From positions 186,001 to 250,000 of the forward strand of contig NZ_BBQF01000003.1 in the NCBI RefSeq assembly GCF_000813345.1: 64,000 nt of DNA, read 5' to 3'. The DNA is from Sulfurospirillum arsenophilum NBRC 109478. Its GTDB lineage: Bacteria > Campylobacterota > Campylobacteria > Campylobacterales > Sulfurospirillaceae. Below, piece by piece: positions 35,207 to 44,721 of the stretch. The stretch's first letter is position 1. Every line of letters starts with the position of its first letter. The notes beneath the pieces were generated by a model. It was given only the letters and a program-made list of their open reading frames with translations. It was not told the origin of the DNA and did no database searches. The translations under genes and the position numbers were made by a program.

Positions 35207-37040
35207 AAACAAGCACCCTTCGGTTTCCCTCTTTTTTGACATCCTCAAAATTATCGAGGTAGTCAAGGTAGGCGACTAGGTATTTTCGGCTGATGTCGAA
35301 GTGCTCTTTGTAAGCTTTGATATCAACACCATTTTCCTTGCGCATAATGTCCCTTAAATGCGTCATCATGGCACTTAAGGCAATGGTGGTGACAAAGAGA
35401 TTGTGCTCTAATCGTACGACTTTTTTAGCACGTGTGAGGCTTTTGAGTGCGTCATCACCCATTTTGCGGTCAATGTCGAGGTCATCGTAGATGTTATACG
35501 GAGCTTCGGGTGTAAATTCAGCCTTTAGTAAGATGTCATAGAGTTTATCTTCGATGAGTGTTTCGATATTTTCGATATCAATTTGCGCATTTTTGTAGAT
35601 GCCATTGACCAAATCGAGCATTCCTTCATCGCTCAGCTTTTGCAGCACACTTTCCACTAAAGCAACGCTTGCCCATTTGAGCTTCATTGAGAGCGAATTG
35701 GCTGAGAGTAGGGCGTAAGCATTTTTCGTGTAAATGGCTTGAACGATGCGCTCTAACTCGTTTTTCATTGAAATAGGATAGAGGACTAAGCCTTTTTCAT
35801 CGACAAAAACGTCACTCATTTCATTGGCGATAATGATGGCTTCTTCATGATTCAGACCAAAGCGTTGGTTGGACGAGATAAGTCCAAAACCGTGTTTGTG
35901 CATCTCGACTAAAATGGTAAAAGCACTCTTATAATCTTTGGTATCCAGTGCTTTGAGAAGTTCTAATTTAACCTTTTTCTTCATTGGATCATTGATGGGG
36001 TTGAGAACGCGTCCACCACCGATGGTGCGACCACTTGCACAGATGATGAACGGCTCATCATGGACTAAAAAGAGCTTGTGGTTAAATTGTAATTTAGCAT
36101 AACCTTTATCTGTCTTGTCTTCATTTTCATAGAACAAAATACGCGCTTCCACTTGCTTAGTTCCTACATAAAGGATGACTTTTGCGTTATGTTTAAGCGC
36201 ATGTCCCCCAATACTTTCAACCCAGACATCAGCGCAGTCAAAGCCACGAATAAACCCTTTTTTACAGAGAAGTGCTCCTTTTTCAAAAGAGGTTTTTTGC
36301 GCATTTTGAAGGTTGATCGCGGTTCGCTGAGAAGAGTAGGCAGCTTCAACATCGTGGTCGTGGACTTGAAGATTTCGGATGACAAACTCTTTCTCAAGTT
36401 CTGGTGCAAAAAGTTTTTCCCCGACTTTAATCGTTCCATCCAAAACCGTTCCCGTAACAACCGTACCCGCACCTGCGATGGAGAAAGAGCGATCCACATA
36501 GTAGCGAAAAAGACCGTTGCTTTTTTTGGGTGTTACAGGCAGTGCAAAAAGGGCGTTTTTGAGTGTTTGAATAGAACTTGGCTCATACACGCTCACAGGA
36601 ATGATCTCAACAAGGTGAAGGTTTTTCAGTGTTTTAAGGTGCTCGGTAATCTCGTATTGACGTTGCTCGATTACCTCCAAAGAGGCGAGGTCTTTTTTAG
36701 TCAGTGCGATGATAATATTCTTTACATGTAAAAGATTTAAGATCTCCAAATGCTCTTTGGTTTGAGGCATAATGCCCTCATTTGCATCCACAACGACCAA
36801 GCTCGCATCAAAACCAAACGCACCTGAAATCATGTTTTTTAAAAGCTTTTCATGCCCAGGGACATCGATAAACGCGACGTTTTTTGCTTCGTTTTGCATA
36901 CTGGAAAAACTGAGGTTGATGGTGATTCCTCGGCGTTTTTCCTCTTCTAAACTATCTCCCTCAAAGCCTGTAAGAGCTGTAATAAGAGCCGTTTTGCCGT
37001 GATCGACGTGTCCTGCTGTTCCAACGATAATATAGTCCAT
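35205..37040 (-). CDS. selB: Selenocysteine-specific elongation factor SelB
   Basis: A 611-residue protein with the EF-Tu-like GTPase signature GTAGHVDHGKTALI (G1), DVPGHE (G3) and TKKD (G4), then OB domains and a C-terminal winged-helix region that binds the SECIS stem-loop. It delivers Sec-tRNA to UGA codons. It follows selA with start and stop adjoining. The client gene, fdhA with an in-frame TGA, is 8 kb away on the other strand. Confidence 0.95.
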   Translation of the reverse strand: MDYIIVGTAGHVDHGKTALITALTGFEGDSLEEEKRRGITINLSFSSMQNEAKNVAFIDVPGHEKLLKNMISGAFGFDASLVVVDANEGIMPQTKEHLEILNLLHVKNIIIALTKKDLASLEVIEQRQYEITEHLKTLKNLHLVEIIPVSVYEPSSIQTLKNALFALPVTPKKSNGLFRYYVDRSFSIAGAGTVVTGTVLDGTIKVGEKLFAPELEKEFVIRNLQVHDHDVEAAYSSQRTAINLQNAQKTSFEKGALLCKKGFIRGFDCADVWVESIGGHALKHNAKVILYVGTKQVEARILFYENEDKTDKGYAKLQFNHKLFLVHDEPFIICASGRTIGGGRVLNPINDPMKKKVKLELLKALDTKDYKSAFTILVEMHKHGFGLISSNQRFGLNHEEAIIIANEMSDVFVDEKGLVLYPISMKNELERIVQAIYTKNAYALLSANSLSMKLKWASVALVESVLQKLSDEGMLDLVNGIYKNAQIDIENIETLIEDKLYDILLKAEFTPEAPYNIYDDLDIDRKMGDDALKSLTRAKKVVRLEHNLFVTTIALSAMMTHLRDIMRKENGVDIKAYKEHFDISRKYLVAYLDYLDNFEDVKKEGNRRVLV

Positions 37041-38378
37041 TTAATTGCCTACAATGCTTTTGATAATGTCAATAAGTTTTTCTTCTACACTTGGAAGAAT
37101 GGTGCGAAAGTCAAGTAAAAACTGGTCATTTTCAATGCGACCAATGACATGCTTTTCTCGAAATTTTCGCTCTAAAAGGGTTGCTTTTCCTTTTACATGT
37201 AAAGCGATGGTAGGAAAGCGCCTATTAGGCAGTGTACCGCCACCCATATAGGTTTCACTCTCTACAACGTCACACACATTTTCACCGATAATCTCTTTTA
37301 CATGTAAAGCTCTTTGCGCGAGTTCTTCGACACTTCTAAACAGCAGCCAAAGGGTAGGAATTTGCTCATACTCTTCTGCCAGATACGCTTTGATGCTCTC
37401 TTCGAGTAGACTCAAGGTGATTTTATCCACACGTAGCATTCGAAGAAGTTGGTTCTTTTTAAGCTTTGCGATCAAGTCTGCGCGTCCCGCGATAATGCCT
37501 GCTTGAACACTTCCAAAAAGCTTGTCACCGCTAAAGCTAATCAAGGATGGATTACATGTAAGAATTTCTGAGAGTGAATGTTCACGGTTGCCTAAGTTAT
37601 ACGGAAGTTTTGGCACATAACCACTGCCTAAGTCGTAGTAGTCCAAAAGGTTGTTTTGGGTGGCTAATTGCTTGAGATTTTCATACGCAACATCTTCGCT
37701 AAAGCCTTCGATGGAGAAATTGGACTGATGCACTTTCATGAGCATCACAGTGTTTTCATTGATGGCGCTCTCGTAGTCGGCGATTTTCGTTTTATTGGTC
37801 GCTCCCACTTCACACAAAAGTGCTCCACTTTGCTTCATCACTTCAGGAATGCGAAAACTTCCGCCGATCTCGACCAGTTCGCCCCTAGAGACGACCACTT
37901 CTTGGTTTTTGGCGAAGGTGTTTAAGATCAAAAAGACGGCGGAGGCGTTGTTGTTGACAACGAGTACATCTTCAACATTTAAAAGCTCTTTGAGATGTGT
38001 GCTGACATGTTCATAGCGCTCACCTCGGCTACCCATTTCCAAGTTGTACTCTAAATTGGAGTAGTTACAGATGACTTCGCTTGCACGTTCCAGCAGGGTT
38101 TTAGAGATGAGACTTCTGCCCATATTGGTGTGCAAAATAACACCTGTGGCGTTGATGAGAGGTTTGAGCGAAGGCTCAAAAAGCGCGTCATATGCTTTCT
38201 TCATCTCGTGCATTAACGCTTCTTCATCAAAGCTTTCAAGCTCTTTGTTCATCAGTGCTTGGCGTAACTCTTCGATTTTTGTTCTGGCAATTTTCATCAC
38301 TAAGGTTGCATTAGCGTCTTCAAAAAGCGGATGAGAAAGACATTTGTCAACTTTTGGAAGCGTTCTTAAACTGTTCAT
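37041..38378 (-). CDS. selA: L-seryl-tRNA(Sec) selenium transferase SelA
   Basis: A 445-residue PLP enzyme with INATGVILHTNMGRSLIS near the N-terminus and the PLP Lys in SFSGDKLFG. It converts Ser-tRNA(Sec) to Sec-tRNA(Sec). It overlaps the response-regulator gene by 4 bases and runs into selB. Three recurrent palindromes lie within 370 bases here (37193, 37298, 37552). No selD or tRNA-Sec gene is in the window. Confidence 0.95.
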   Translation of the reverse strand: MNSLRTLPKVDKCLSHPLFEDANATLVMKIARTKIEELRQALMNKELESFDEEALMHEMKKAYDALFEPSLKPLINATGVILHTNMGRSLISKTLLERASEVICNYSNLEYNLEMGSRGERYEHVSTHLKELLNVEDVLVVNNNASAVFLILNTFAKNQEVVVSRGELVEIGGSFRIPEVMKQSGALLCEVGATNKTKIADYESAINENTVMLMKVHQSNFSIEGFSEDVAYENLKQLATQNNLLDYYDLGSGYVPKLPYNLGNREHSLSEILTCNPSLISFSGDKLFGSVQAGIIAGRADLIAKLKKNQLLRMLRVDKITLSLLEESIKAYLAEEYEQIPTLWLLFRSVEELAQRALHVKEIIGENVCDVVESETYMGGGTLPNRRFPTIALHVKGKATLLERKFREKHVIGRIENDQFLLDFRTILPSVEEKLIDIIKSIVGN

Positions 38379-39049
38379 GCATTCTCCGGAAGCGGTAATT
38401 TGGTCTCGTCGAAAAGGTATTTTTTATTTTGAATCTTCGTCAGAATGCCTTGGTCGCCAAGTTGTTTGAAAAGCTTGATGACGGTAGGCTTGCTGACATC
38501 GACTTGCTCCATAATTTCGCTGTAGGAGTAGTTGAGCATATTGTCATTGTCTAAGTTTTTGATGATGAAGCGAATAATTTCCACCTGTTTGCTATCGGTC
38601 ACTGCGGAAATGGTTTTGATGATGTTGTAAGAACGCTCAATCTCTTTGGCTTGAATTTTAGGTAAAAGTACATCGTGCAGAGAGTTTAGAAGCTCTTTGA
38701 TGTTCACAGGTTTGATGATGTAGTTGTCAACACGCAATTTAATGGCATCGAGCAGATACTCGGTATCGGTGAAGGCTGTTGTGACGATGGACGGAATTTC
38801 AAGTTCAAGGTTGTTTTTAACCGTGCGTAAGAAGTCTAGTCCATTGCTGTATTTGAGGTGAATGTCGGCGATAATCACGTCGATTTTTTCGTTTTGAACG
38901 ATCTCAAGAGCTTCATCAATGGTTTGCACGGGATAGATTTTTTTCACAAAATCTTCCAAAACAGAGGTCGTGTGCTTGAGCAGATCCGCCTCATCTTCGA
39001 TGTAAAGAATCGTAAAACTACCGAGTAATTCAAAATTGCGCTTGTTCAT
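38375..39049 (-). CDS. Response regulator with C-terminal HTH
   Basis: A 224-residue regulator from MNKRNFELL (GAGGG upstream). The receiver has LYIEDEAD, the phospho-acceptor region DVIIADIHLKYSNG and IIKPVN. The C-terminal part (YSYSEIMEQVDVSKPTVIKLFKQLGDQG) is a winged helix of a different type from OmpR. It lies between the kinase and selA with overlaps on both sides, so it is in one operon with selAB and may control the divergent fdh locus. Confidence 0.85.
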   Translation of the reverse strand: MNKRNFELLGSFTILYIEDEADLLKHTTSVLEDFVKKIYPVQTIDEALEIVQNEKIDVIIADIHLKYSNGLDFLRTVKNNLELEIPSIVTTAFTDTEYLLDAIKLRVDNYIIKPVNIKELLNSLHDVLLPKIQAKEIERSYNIIKTISAVTDSKQVEIIRFIIKNLDNDNMLNYSYSEIMEQVDVSKPTVIKLFKQLGDQGILTKIQNKKYLFDETKLPLPENA

Positions 39050-40661
39050 CGTCATCACCCTCGTTTGTATGAATATGTTTTTTTGGTATTTCTATCGTAA
39101 ACATCGTACACGCCCAAAAAAGTTTTGTACCTAGTTTGTGGCGAATATTTTTACAGGTTATTTTACCGTGCATGTGTTTTTCAACCATCTGTTTGGACAT
39201 ATAAAGCCCTATTCCTGTGCCTACACTCTTGTGTTTTGTCGTAAAATAGGGGTCGAAAACTTTGGGTATTATATCACTTTTTATACCACCGCCATTGTCG
39301 ATGACATTGATAAAAATGCGCTCTTCATTTTGTTTGGCAATGATGTGAATAATCTTGTTAATTTGCTCAGTCTTGCCTGCCAAAACATCTTTAGAGTTAC
39401 CGATAAGATTGAGAAGCACATGAATAAGCTCATTTTTAAAACCAAACACTTCGAGGTCATCTTTGATGAAAAGTGCGAGTATAATTTCCTCACGCTCTAG
39501 CTGGTATTTGGAAAGATCGACTGCTTTTTGGATCACCTCTTTGATACGGAAAGCTTTTTTGCTTTTGTTGGGATTGAAGAAGGTACGAAAATCTTCCAAT
39601 GTATCTGACATATTGGAAGAGAGTAGTTGTGCGTCTTTGACACGGGAGGATATAAAGGCTTCATCCAGTTTTTTTGCTAAAAATTTACTCTCAAAACTTT
39701 GAATAATCATCATCAGTGAACCAAGCGGTTGACGCCATTGATGCGCAATATTTTGAAGCATTTCACCTAAACTTGCGAGCCTTGCTTGTTGGAACATGAT
39801 GTTGTCTTTTTTACGATTGTTCTCGACTTCTCGTTTGATGCGTTGTTCTAACGAATCGTTCAGATCACGAAGCTCTTTGGTTTTGATGAGAATATTCTCT
39901 TCAAGGTAGTTATGCAAGTTTTTAAAATGGTTAATGATGATAAAAAGTACCATCGTGATAAAAAAGAAGATCAGACCGATGAGAAGAATCAGCATAACAG
40001 TGCTTGTTTGAAAAAGGCTGTCGTTCACTTGTTTCTCGGTAATCGCCTGTTTGAGATGCGTGGTAATAAGGCTAGAGAGATAGATGTTGAGTGAGTTTGC
40101 CTCTAGGGTAATGTCATCAATCAAAAAGGTGGCTTGTTCTGTTTTGGAGTACTTTAAAAGCTCTAGCATCGTGTTGATTTTACTATCAATGCTTTGCATT
40201 TTAACGCTAATCTTCTCTACAATGCCTCGCTGGAAAATGGTCTTTTCATGGATTTCAGGTGTGACTAAAAAGAGGCTGAGCCATTTGCTTGCGAAGTAGG
40301 GAAGTCCTCCGATTTGGCGATTGGTTGCAAATTGGTAGCTGTTCCACTGTTTGTGGATGATCTGTTGTGTCAGGTAAATAACCTCGATAGCATCAGTGTT
40401 ACTGATCTGTTTTTCACGAATATCATGTAAGGTTTCTGCAATATTCACACGGTAATTGTCTTTAATCTCTTCAAGATCCACTTGGGGTTGGGTGTGTTTT
40501 TGGAACAGGGTTTCATAGTCGTATTTCAGTGCAAAAATGGAAACGAACATCAAAAAACCAATGGTCATTGTACCGCTGAGAATGATAAAAATAAGAATCT
40601 TCGTTTTATTGGAAAACTTGATAGTCTCTAGTTTTTGGTTAATAAACTCTACAAATGTCAT
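39030..40661 (-). CDS. Membrane sensor histidine kinase
   Basis: A 543-residue kinase from MTFVEFINQKL, 1 base after the stop of the binding-protein gene; an ATG at 40706 would add 15 residues. Two transmembrane helices flank a periplasmic helical domain of about 150 residues, followed by a coiled coil. The H-box is LGEMLQNIAHQWRQPLGSL, with DNGGGI and GTGIGLYMSKQM as ATP-binding motifs. It lacks PAS and HAMP signatures. Preceded by a LivJ-like protein, it may be part of a binding-protein/kinase/regulator set. Confidence 0.85.
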   Translation of the reverse strand: MTFVEFINQKLETIKFSNKTKILIFIILSGTMTIGFLMFVSIFALKYDYETLFQKHTQPQVDLEEIKDNYRVNIAETLHDIREKQISNTDAIEVIYLTQQIIHKQWNSYQFATNRQIGGLPYFASKWLSLFLVTPEIHEKTIFQRGIVEKISVKMQSIDSKINTMLELLKYSKTEQATFLIDDITLEANSLNIYLSSLITTHLKQAITEKQVNDSLFQTSTVMLILLIGLIFFFITMVLFIIINHFKNLHNYLEENILIKTKELRDLNDSLEQRIKREVENNRKKDNIMFQQARLASLGEMLQNIAHQWRQPLGSLMMIIQSFESKFLAKKLDEAFISSRVKDAQLLSSNMSDTLEDFRTFFNPNKSKKAFRIKEVIQKAVDLSKYQLEREEIILALFIKDDLEVFGFKNELIHVLLNLIGNSKDVLAGKTEQINKIIHIIAKQNEERIFINVIDNGGGIKSDIIPKVFDPYFTTKHKSVGTGIGLYMSKQMVEKHMHGKITCKNIRHKLGTKLFWACTMFTIEIPKKHIHTNEGDDDEQAQF

Positions 40662-40662
40662 C

Positions 40663-41826
40663 TTAGTACTCGTACTTTTGAATGATCTCAAATTTGCCAT
40701 TGACATAATTGGAGAGATAGACTTGGTTTAAGAGCTGTGCGTTATGGTAAACAAGGGGGATGTTATCCAGTGTTTGGGGTGCTATGTGTTTGAGTTTTTC
40801 TAAGAACTTGTAGGGTGTTATCGTTCCATTGATCGCCTTCAGGGCTGTAACAACCGCTTTAGCAGCAAGATAGGATTCATATGAAACTAAAGAGGGCTTC
40901 TCATCAGGGTAGTAAAACGCAAGATTTTTAAGGTACTCCACCGCCTCTTTTGAGTAAAAATCATCGTAAGAAGGAACCGTTTGCGAGAAGAGAATGTTCT
41001 CCCCTTTGCCGTGGAGTTCACCCATTAATGCATCGGCATTGACAAAAGAGATGGGGCAAAAAATCATTTTTGAAGGAACCTGCTCTTTCACTTTTTCGAT
41101 AAAACGTGCCGTTGGTTTGTAAGAACCCACCAAGATGATGGCTTCAGGTTTTGCCGCCTCAATCTCATGGATAGCATGACGAATGGAGAGAGTATTGCGT
41201 TTGTACGTGCCTTCAGCAGTAAGTTGGAGGTTACGCTTGGTCAATGCATTTGAGAGTGCAATGTAGCCCTCTTCACCGTAGTCATCGTTTTGGTAAAAGA
41301 TCGCAAAACGGCTTATGCCTTTTTGCTTGGTCAGATACTCCACCAAGGCATCTAACTCTTCAGTGTAAGAGCTTCGAAAATTAACGATGTTGGGAGTCTC
41401 TTTGGTACGAAGGAAGGAAGCACCAGTGTAAGGAGCTATAAAAGGTATGTTACTTTCAGCAATAAGAGGCATAACGCGTTTGACCGTAGGCGTTCCTACA
41501 AAGCCAAAAAGTGCAAAAACGTCATCTTTGGTGATAAGTTTGATGGTGTTACTAAAGGTGTTTTCAGGCTCATATTTGTCGTCATACTGAATAAATTCGA
41601 TCTTTTTACCTTGCACTCCGCCTCTGGCGTTGGTGTGGCTAAAGTATGTATTGGCACCTACGACCACATCACGTCCTAAATGGCTGTTGATACCCGTTAG
41701 AGGAAGAGATGCTCCTAAGACGATGGTGTTTTTTTCGATACCTTTGAAAGAAGCGGTAAAGAAAAAAAAGAGTACCAAAACGATTAGGGCTAAAAAGCTC
41801 ACGATTAGAAAGTTTTTGTTTACCAA
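40663..41826 (-). CDS. LivJ-like periplasmic binding protein, membrane anchored, sensory partner
   Basis: A 387-residue type I periplasmic-binding protein of the branched-chain amino-acid family: VLGASLPLTGINSHLGRDVVVGANTYF, ARGGVQGKKIEFIQYDDKYEPE and FALFGFVGTPTVK. The N-terminal hydrophobic stretch lacks a clear cleavage site and may be an anchor. The start is TTG with AAGGTG 7 bases upstream. No ABC permease or ATPase follows; instead a histidine kinase and response regulator do, so it is likely the ligand sensor. Confidence 0.8.
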   Translation of the reverse strand: MVNKNFLIVSFLALIVLVLFFFFTASFKGIEKNTIVLGASLPLTGINSHLGRDVVVGANTYFSHTNARGGVQGKKIEFIQYDDKYEPENTFSNTIKLITKDDVFALFGFVGTPTVKRVMPLIAESNIPFIAPYTGASFLRTKETPNIVNFRSSYTEELDALVEYLTKQKGISRFAIFYQNDDYGEEGYIALSNALTKRNLQLTAEGTYKRNTLSIRHAIHEIEAAKPEAIILVGSYKPTARFIEKVKEQVPSKMIFCPISFVNADALMGELHGKGENILFSQTVPSYDDFYSKEAVEYLKNLAFYYPDEKPSLVSYESYLAAKAVVTALKAINGTITPYKFLEKLKHIAPQTLDNIPLVYHNAQLLNQVYLSNYVNGKFEIIQKYEY

Positions 41827-41910
41827 AATGAGTCACCTTGAACATTGGATGAATAGTTATTATAGCTTAAGAAGATTAACGCAACCTAATGGTACAGGTG
41901 TAAGAAAATA

Positions 41911-41934
41911 CGTTATGTAGTTGCAGATATAACG
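41911..41934. promoter_or_regulatory. ModE-type operator upstream of the fdh locus
   Basis: CGTTATGT-8 bases-ATATAACG. The arm sequence and 8-base spacer match the E. coli ModE operator layout. It lies in the divergent region, 100 bases before the ferredoxin gene and 85 bases before the binding-protein gene. ModE itself is encoded at 60287-61060. Confidence 0.72.
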
Positions 41935-41998
41935 CTCTTCCAAGCGGATAAACTTTGTCTTGTTAAGAGCCATTTAATCCAATTCATTTTACAATATC

Positions 41999-42016
41999 GG
42001 TAAATACTTATTTACC
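41999..42016. promoter_or_regulatory. Palindromic operator candidate next to the fdh promoter
   Basis: GGTAAATA-CT-TATTTACC, an exact inverted repeat ending 2 bases before a TATAAT (42019-42024). It could bind the divergently encoded response regulator or another factor. The -10 is only about 10 bases before the ATG, so a transcript from it would be nearly leaderless. Confidence 0.5.
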
Positions 42017-42033
42017 ACTATAATGGATGTAAA

Positions 42034-43716
42034 ATGCAAAAAGAGTACGTTTTCTACGATACCGTTGGTATTGATTTCCCTCTTGACGAAGCGATAGAAC
42101 TGGTTAAAAGCCCATGTAATGGCGATTTTTTAGTCTCTAACAACCCTGATGCCGAAGCAATTATTTATGCTCCTGAGATCAATTTTTACCTCCAACAATC
42201 TCGCGATACCATCGCTCAAAAAATTAACAATGTTACGAAACTTTACGCTATTCGTGGGCTTGGATTTGATTTTGCGCAAGATATGGACTACTCCCAAGAG
42301 GTTGGCAATAAAGTTTTGATCGTTACCGATGATGAAAGTCTTGAAGCGCTTAAAGCGGAACTTAGAGATGAAGATTTTACCGTGATGCTGCTTTCTCCCT
42401 CAGCGATTTTAGATGTCAATGGTCACATAGGTGCTTTACATGTAACCCTTAAAAAAGAGGATGAACTGCTTGAATTAGAGTGCGATCAAATCCTTTGGTG
42501 GAATGCGCCCATTTTTGCTATGAAGCAAAGTGGCGTGTATGACCCAGCTCTACTTGGTTTAGAAGGGGCGCTTAAAAAGCTTCGTGACAATAAAGGTGAA
42601 TACCACTATAAAAACTATATCAATTATGATCCTTCCATTTGCCAGTACCATGAGCGTCGTGTTGAGGTGTGTGGTAAGTGTGCTGAGGTGTGCCCAACCG
42701 TTGCGATTTTAAAAGAGGATGAGACCAAGCATCTCGCTTTTTCACATATTGACTGTCATGGCTGTGGCGGTTGTATCAGTGTTTGTCCTAGTGGAGCACT
42801 CGATTATACGCAGATGCCGCGTATTGCTTTTTCGCATTTGAGTGATTATTTTAAAGGCTCAACGGCACTGATTATTCCTCATAAAATGGATTTAAGTTTG
42901 ATTGATATTCCTCTTCGTGAGGGTGTTTTGCCGCTTATGATTGAGGGTGAGAAGTATTTGCATGAAGCGCACCTTTTAAATCTGCTTCAAACCAGTGGCA
43001 ATCCAATCATTTTTTACACCGATTTTATCTCAAAAGGTACTGGGGACGTCATTCGCATCCTTAACGAAATTTTTGAGAAAAAGTACCACAAAAAAGCGAT
43101 TTATGTCTGTGAAGACAGTGCTGATTTGGCACGTATTTTTGAAGGTTTAGAGAGTTTTCCTGAGTGTATGTACGGCATCAATGAAGACGGTCTTCGCAAA
43201 CGTGAGATTTTCTCTGCGCGTCTTTCGCATTTGGTAGATGGCGAAGATTTGGGTGTGGTGAAGACGGGTGAGCATGTGCATTACGGCGATATTAAAATCA
43301 ATGAAAGTAACTGTACGCTCTGCCTTAGTTGTGTGGGAGCGTGTAATGTACGTGCTTTGACGGCGCATCCTGAAGACAATTCCCTCCGTTTTAATGCTTC
43401 GATTTGTACGAATTGTGGCTATTGTGAAGTGACCTGTCCTGAGAAGGATTGTCTCACCGTCATTAAAGATGAGATCAGTTTAAAACCGAGTTGGTTCTCT
43501 CAACGTGTTATGGCAAAAGATGAGCTTTTCACCTGCCTTGAGTGTGGAATGCCTTTTGCGACCGTTAAAGCGGTAGAAAAAATCGCAGCCATTATGACAC
43601 CACTTTTTGGCAATGATGAAGTCAAACTTCGTACACTTTATTGCTGTGCGGCGTGTAAACCCAAAGTGATGTTTAAAGCCCACATGGAAAATGAAAATAA
43701 AGGACTTAGCCTATGA
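42034..43716 (+). CDS. Multi-cluster ferredoxin-type protein of the fdh locus
   Basis: A 560-residue cytoplasmic protein with at least four [4Fe-4S] motifs: CGKCAEVCP and CHGCGGCISVCP (about 210-250), CTLCLSCVGAC and CTNCGYCEVTCP (about 430-470). Near the C-terminus there are extra CxxC pairs (CLECG, CCAACK). The N-terminal 180 residues are unrecognised. Related proteins precede formate dehydrogenase genes in Campylobacterota. A role in electron transfer or cofactor maturation is inferred. It overlaps the chaperone gene by 4 bases. Confidence 0.75.
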   Translation: MQKEYVFYDTVGIDFPLDEAIELVKSPCNGDFLVSNNPDAEAIIYAPEINFYLQQSRDTIAQKINNVTKLYAIRGLGFDFAQDMDYSQEVGNKVLIVTDDESLEALKAELRDEDFTVMLLSPSAILDVNGHIGALHVTLKKEDELLELECDQILWWNAPIFAMKQSGVYDPALLGLEGALKKLRDNKGEYHYKNYINYDPSICQYHERRVEVCGKCAEVCPTVAILKEDETKHLAFSHIDCHGCGGCISVCPSGALDYTQMPRIAFSHLSDYFKGSTALIIPHKMDLSLIDIPLREGVLPLMIEGEKYLHEAHLLNLLQTSGNPIIFYTDFISKGTGDVIRILNEIFEKKYHKKAIYVCEDSADLARIFEGLESFPECMYGINEDGLRKREIFSARLSHLVDGEDLGVVKTGEHVHYGDIKINESNCTLCLSCVGACNVRALTAHPEDNSLRFNASICTNCGYCEVTCPEKDCLTVIKDEISLKPSWFSQRVMAKDELFTCLECGMPFATVKAVEKIAAIMTPLFGNDEVKLRTLYCCAACKPKVMFKAHMENENKGLSL

Positions 43717-44432
43717 ATAAAGAGGCGATTAATAAAGCAAGAGCCGTTTACTACGGGCTCTTTGCCTCACTCTTAACGTTTTTTGATAACCACAATGATC
43801 TTGATCTTATTCAAAAAACGATTGAGCTTTTAGCACAGAATCCACTGGATGATGAGAGTAAATTAGCGTTTAGTAATATGCAAAAATTGCTTATTGATGG
43901 AGGCTATGCACGCCTTAAAGAAGAGAGCGATACGGTCTTTTTTAGTCCTTATTCCGCGTATATTCCTGTTACGGCTTCATTTTTTTTAGAGAACCGTGAT
44001 GATGGAAAAAAACGTTTGGAGATGGTCAATTATGTCTTAAGTTCCAATTACAGACGCGACAACGAAAAGTTTAAAGAGCTTGAGGATCACATCGGTTTTA
44101 TTGTTCTGTTTTTGCAAAAGATGATTGAAGAAGAGTTAAATGGCAATGAGAAGAGCGCTCAGCTGTCACGTGAAGTGTTTGTGAACATTCTCAATCCGTT
44201 TGTGGATGAGTTTATTACAGCACTTTATGCGCATGAAAATAGCCGTTTTTACCAAGAATTAGCGGTGGTAATGCAGTCGTTTATTGCCCTTGAGCGACTC
44301 TATTTGGATGTGAAAAAACCAACCAAAGAAAAAGAAGATGAAGCACCACGCATCTTTACTAAAGAGCTTAAAAAAACACGCAAACCGATTACGCCAAGAC
44401 CAAAGAAAAATATGGAAGAGTTCGTCCTTTAG
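43713..44432 (+). CDS. TorD/NarJ-like molybdoenzyme chaperone
   Basis: A 239-residue all-helical protein of the TorD family: ARAVYYGLFASLLTFF at the N-terminus and YSAYIPVTASFFLENRDDGK, corresponding to the conserved central helix. It would bind the Tat peptide of FdhA and hold it until the cofactor is inserted. The C-terminal 40 residues are Lys/Pro-rich. The gene ends in a 32-bp palindrome. Confidence 0.75.
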   Translation: MNKEAINKARAVYYGLFASLLTFFDNHNDLDLIQKTIELLAQNPLDDESKLAFSNMQKLLIDGGYARLKEESDTVFFSPYSAYIPVTASFFLENRDDGKKRLEMVNYVLSSNYRRDNEKFKELEDHIGFIVLFLQKMIEEELNGNEKSAQLSREVFVNILNPFVDEFITALYAHENSRFYQELAVVMQSFIALERLYLDVKKPTKEKEDEAPRIFTKELKKTRKPITPRPKKNMEEFVL

Positions 44433-44458
44433 AATCTTTACATGTAAAGATTCTAAAG
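44427..44458. repeat. 32-bp perfect palindrome after the chaperone gene
   Basis: The recurrent TTTACATGTAAA core is extended to a 32-base perfect palindrome (left arm CTTTAGAATCTTTACA) that includes the chaperone stop codon. It can form a 14-bp or longer hairpin or cruciform. It may act as a terminator, although no T-run follows. Confidence 0.75.
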
Positions 44459-44721
44459 CGCATAAAAGCGGCATTTTAAGGCATATAACTATGCTAATTT
44501 TGCATAGTCTAAACATTTTACATGTAAAGATAATATGAGTAAAAGCACCAAGGGTGCGTGGGCACTCTGCCGAAGAGAATTCAGCGTTAGCGTAGCTTTT
44601 GGAGCTTTGCTCTAAAGGCGTGTTAAAGATAAAAATGAAAAAAAGAGAGAGCTAAAAAAACAGTGGTTTCTTTAGCTCTCTCTTTGAAGTCAAAGAGAAA
44701 TTCTGCAAGGAGAAAATGACC
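44433..44721. promoter_or_regulatory. Structured region before the fdhA transcription unit
   Basis: No gene fits. After the 32-bp palindrome come an inverted repeat ACTATGC/GCATAGT (44488-44508), another TTTACATGTAAA (44517-44528), a GCACC/GGTGC hairpin (44545-44557), and a long hairpin of 15 paired bases (44642-44656 with 44671-44685, extended inward by AAAC/GTTT) that ends about 20 bases before the ribosome site. A promoter and a stabilising 5' hairpin for the fdhA mRNA are likely. Confidence 0.5.

Noticed and set aside
41827-44721. tRNA-Sec gene near selAB/fdh
   Set aside because: No 90-base or longer cloverleaf with a TCA anticodon loop was found in the gaps of the window.
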